From contig NZ_CP054143.1 of assembly GCF_013284055.1 (NCBI RefSeq), forward strand, positions 2,976,001 to 3,040,000: a stretch of DNA of 64,000 bases. The letters run 5' to 3'. The notes beneath the pieces were generated by a model. The model worked only from the letters and a program-made list of their open reading frames with translations, did not search any database and was not told where the DNA came from. The position numbers and the translations under genes were made by a program. Shown here piece after piece: positions 63,350-64,000 of this stretch. Source of the DNA: Deefgea piscis. Its GTDB lineage: Bacteria; Pseudomonadota; Gammaproteobacteria; Burkholderiales; Chitinibacteraceae. Within the stretch, counting starts at the first letter, position 1. Each line of letters starts with the position of its first letter.

Positions 63350-63399
63350 AGTGTAAGCCTCTGCTATAGCGAATATCCGAAGTTTACCAAGAAACGCCG

Positions 63400-64000
63400 A
63401 TGTCTATCACCGATTGGCCTGCAGATTCTCGTCCACGGGAAAAATTACTTCGCCATGGCGCAGTGGCACTTAATGACGCTGAATTACTGGCGATTTTTTT
63501 ACGCGTGGGGATTGCCGGTAAAAGCGCCGTCGATTTAGCACGTGATTTGCTACAGCATTTCGGCTCATTACAAGCTTTATTTCAAGCCAAGCTCGATGAT
63601 TTTGCGCACATTAACGGCATTGGCGATGCCAAATATGCCCAATTACAAGCGGTACTCGAAATGAGCCGCCGTGCGCTATGTGAAGAACTCAAAGCGCGCG
63701 ATACGCTGAGTAGCCCCAGTGCAGTGCGGGATTTTTTAAAGCTGCGGCTGCGCGGCCTCAATCATGAAGAATTTCATGGCTTATTTTTAGACAACAGCCA
63801 CAAACTGATTGCCGCCGAGATTTTATTTAAAGGCACGCTCACCGAAACCCGCGTTTACCCCCGAGAGCTGGCGCGGCGCGCGTTAGAGCTCAATGCCGCT
63901 GCGCTGATCGTCGCGCACAATCATCCTTCAGGCCACGCTGAGCCCTCACCGGCTGACATTTTACTCACCAGCCAATTGCAACACGCTTTGGCGCTGCTGG
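63400..64000 (+). CDS. radC: RadC-family JAB-domain protein, 5' part
   Basis: The frame begins at ATG 63400 and runs off the window after 200 codons. The N-terminal UPF0758 helix-hairpin-helix-like part has [39 protein letters not shown] and [14 protein letters not shown]. The JAB/MPN metal-binding block follows, with [14 protein letters not shown] near the end. RadC was once tied to DNA repair; its true role is not clear. The order radC / coaBC-dut is conserved in many proteobacteria. About 20-25 residues are probably missing. Confidence 0.95.
   Translation, partial: MSITDWPADSRPREKLLRHGAVALNDAELLAIFLRVGIAGKSAVDLARDLLQHFGSLQALFQAKLDDFAHINGIGDAKYAQLQAVLEMSRRALCEELKARDTLSSPSAVRDFLKLRLRGLNHEEFHGLFLDNSHKLIAAEILFKGTLTETRVYPRELARRALELNAAALIVAHNHPSGHAEPSPADILLTSQLQHALALL

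Overview
The window looks like chromosomal DNA of a betaproteobacterium, most likely of the order Neisseriales near the chitin-degrading Chitinibacteraceae. This is an inference from gene content: a cytoplasmic GH9 glucosaminidase with a ROK sugar kinase, ratA/rnfH, TamA/TamB, a PsrA-type fad regulator and the radC-coaBC-dut order. No taxonomic search was run. There is no rRNA, tRNA, CRISPR array, prophage or complete insertion sequence. || Region 1 (1-16860, all + strand) is an exopolysaccharide or surface-polysaccharide locus. It holds a truncated GT4 glycosyltransferase, a secreted glycoside hydrolase, a Wzy-like polymerase, a LruC-domain protein with a polyglycine lipoprotein, a GT4, two GT2 and one GT25 glycosyltransferase, two left-handed beta-helix acyltransferases, a nucleotidyltransferase, a Wzc-like chain-length protein whose kinase site is degenerate, and a methyltransferase. 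Two signalling proteins sit inside it: a PilZ domain (cyclic-di-GMP) and a STAS domain. Many genes overlap by 4-14 bases, so production is probably translationally coupled. || Region 2 (16861-18600) is a small-gene patch with a 12-bp tandem repeat, a 26-bp perfect palindrome, a YgjP-type metalloprotease, two very small basic or charged proteins and a DUF4124 protein. || Region 3 (18622-23406, - strand) is a tightly overlapped operon: hypothetical protein, ung, ROK kinase, GH9, hldD. It joins amino-sugar catabolism to base-excision repair and to LPS heptose synthesis. || Region 4 (23600-36273) is mostly housekeeping: alpha-carbonic anhydrase, xthA, a Crp/Fnr regulator, a lytic transglycosylase, proS, an imelysin-like protein, DUF805, an FtsK without membrane segments, a cupin, dnaB, ratA and rnfH. 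|| Region 5 (36500-39516) is a copper-export operon, copA-copZ-csoR, with a CsoR-like operator over its promoter. The repressor lacks two of the three usual copper ligands. Non-coding hairpin-rich DNA follows, then bioB, comF and a periplasmic asparaginase. || Region 6 (42882-48553, - strand) is tamA-tamB. Upstream lies a candidate 29-codon gene with its own promoter, ribosome site and terminator. || Region 7 (49174-58260, - strand) is for fatty-acid uptake and beta-oxidation: a chalcone-isomerase-like protein, thiolase, a FadN-like HAD/hydratase, FadL, and psrA-fadE with a PsrA-type box over the promoter. || Region 8 (58286-64000) has a leucine-rich-repeat protein kinase coupled to ychJ, a HAD phosphatase, a CHAD protein, dut, coaBC and the start of radC.
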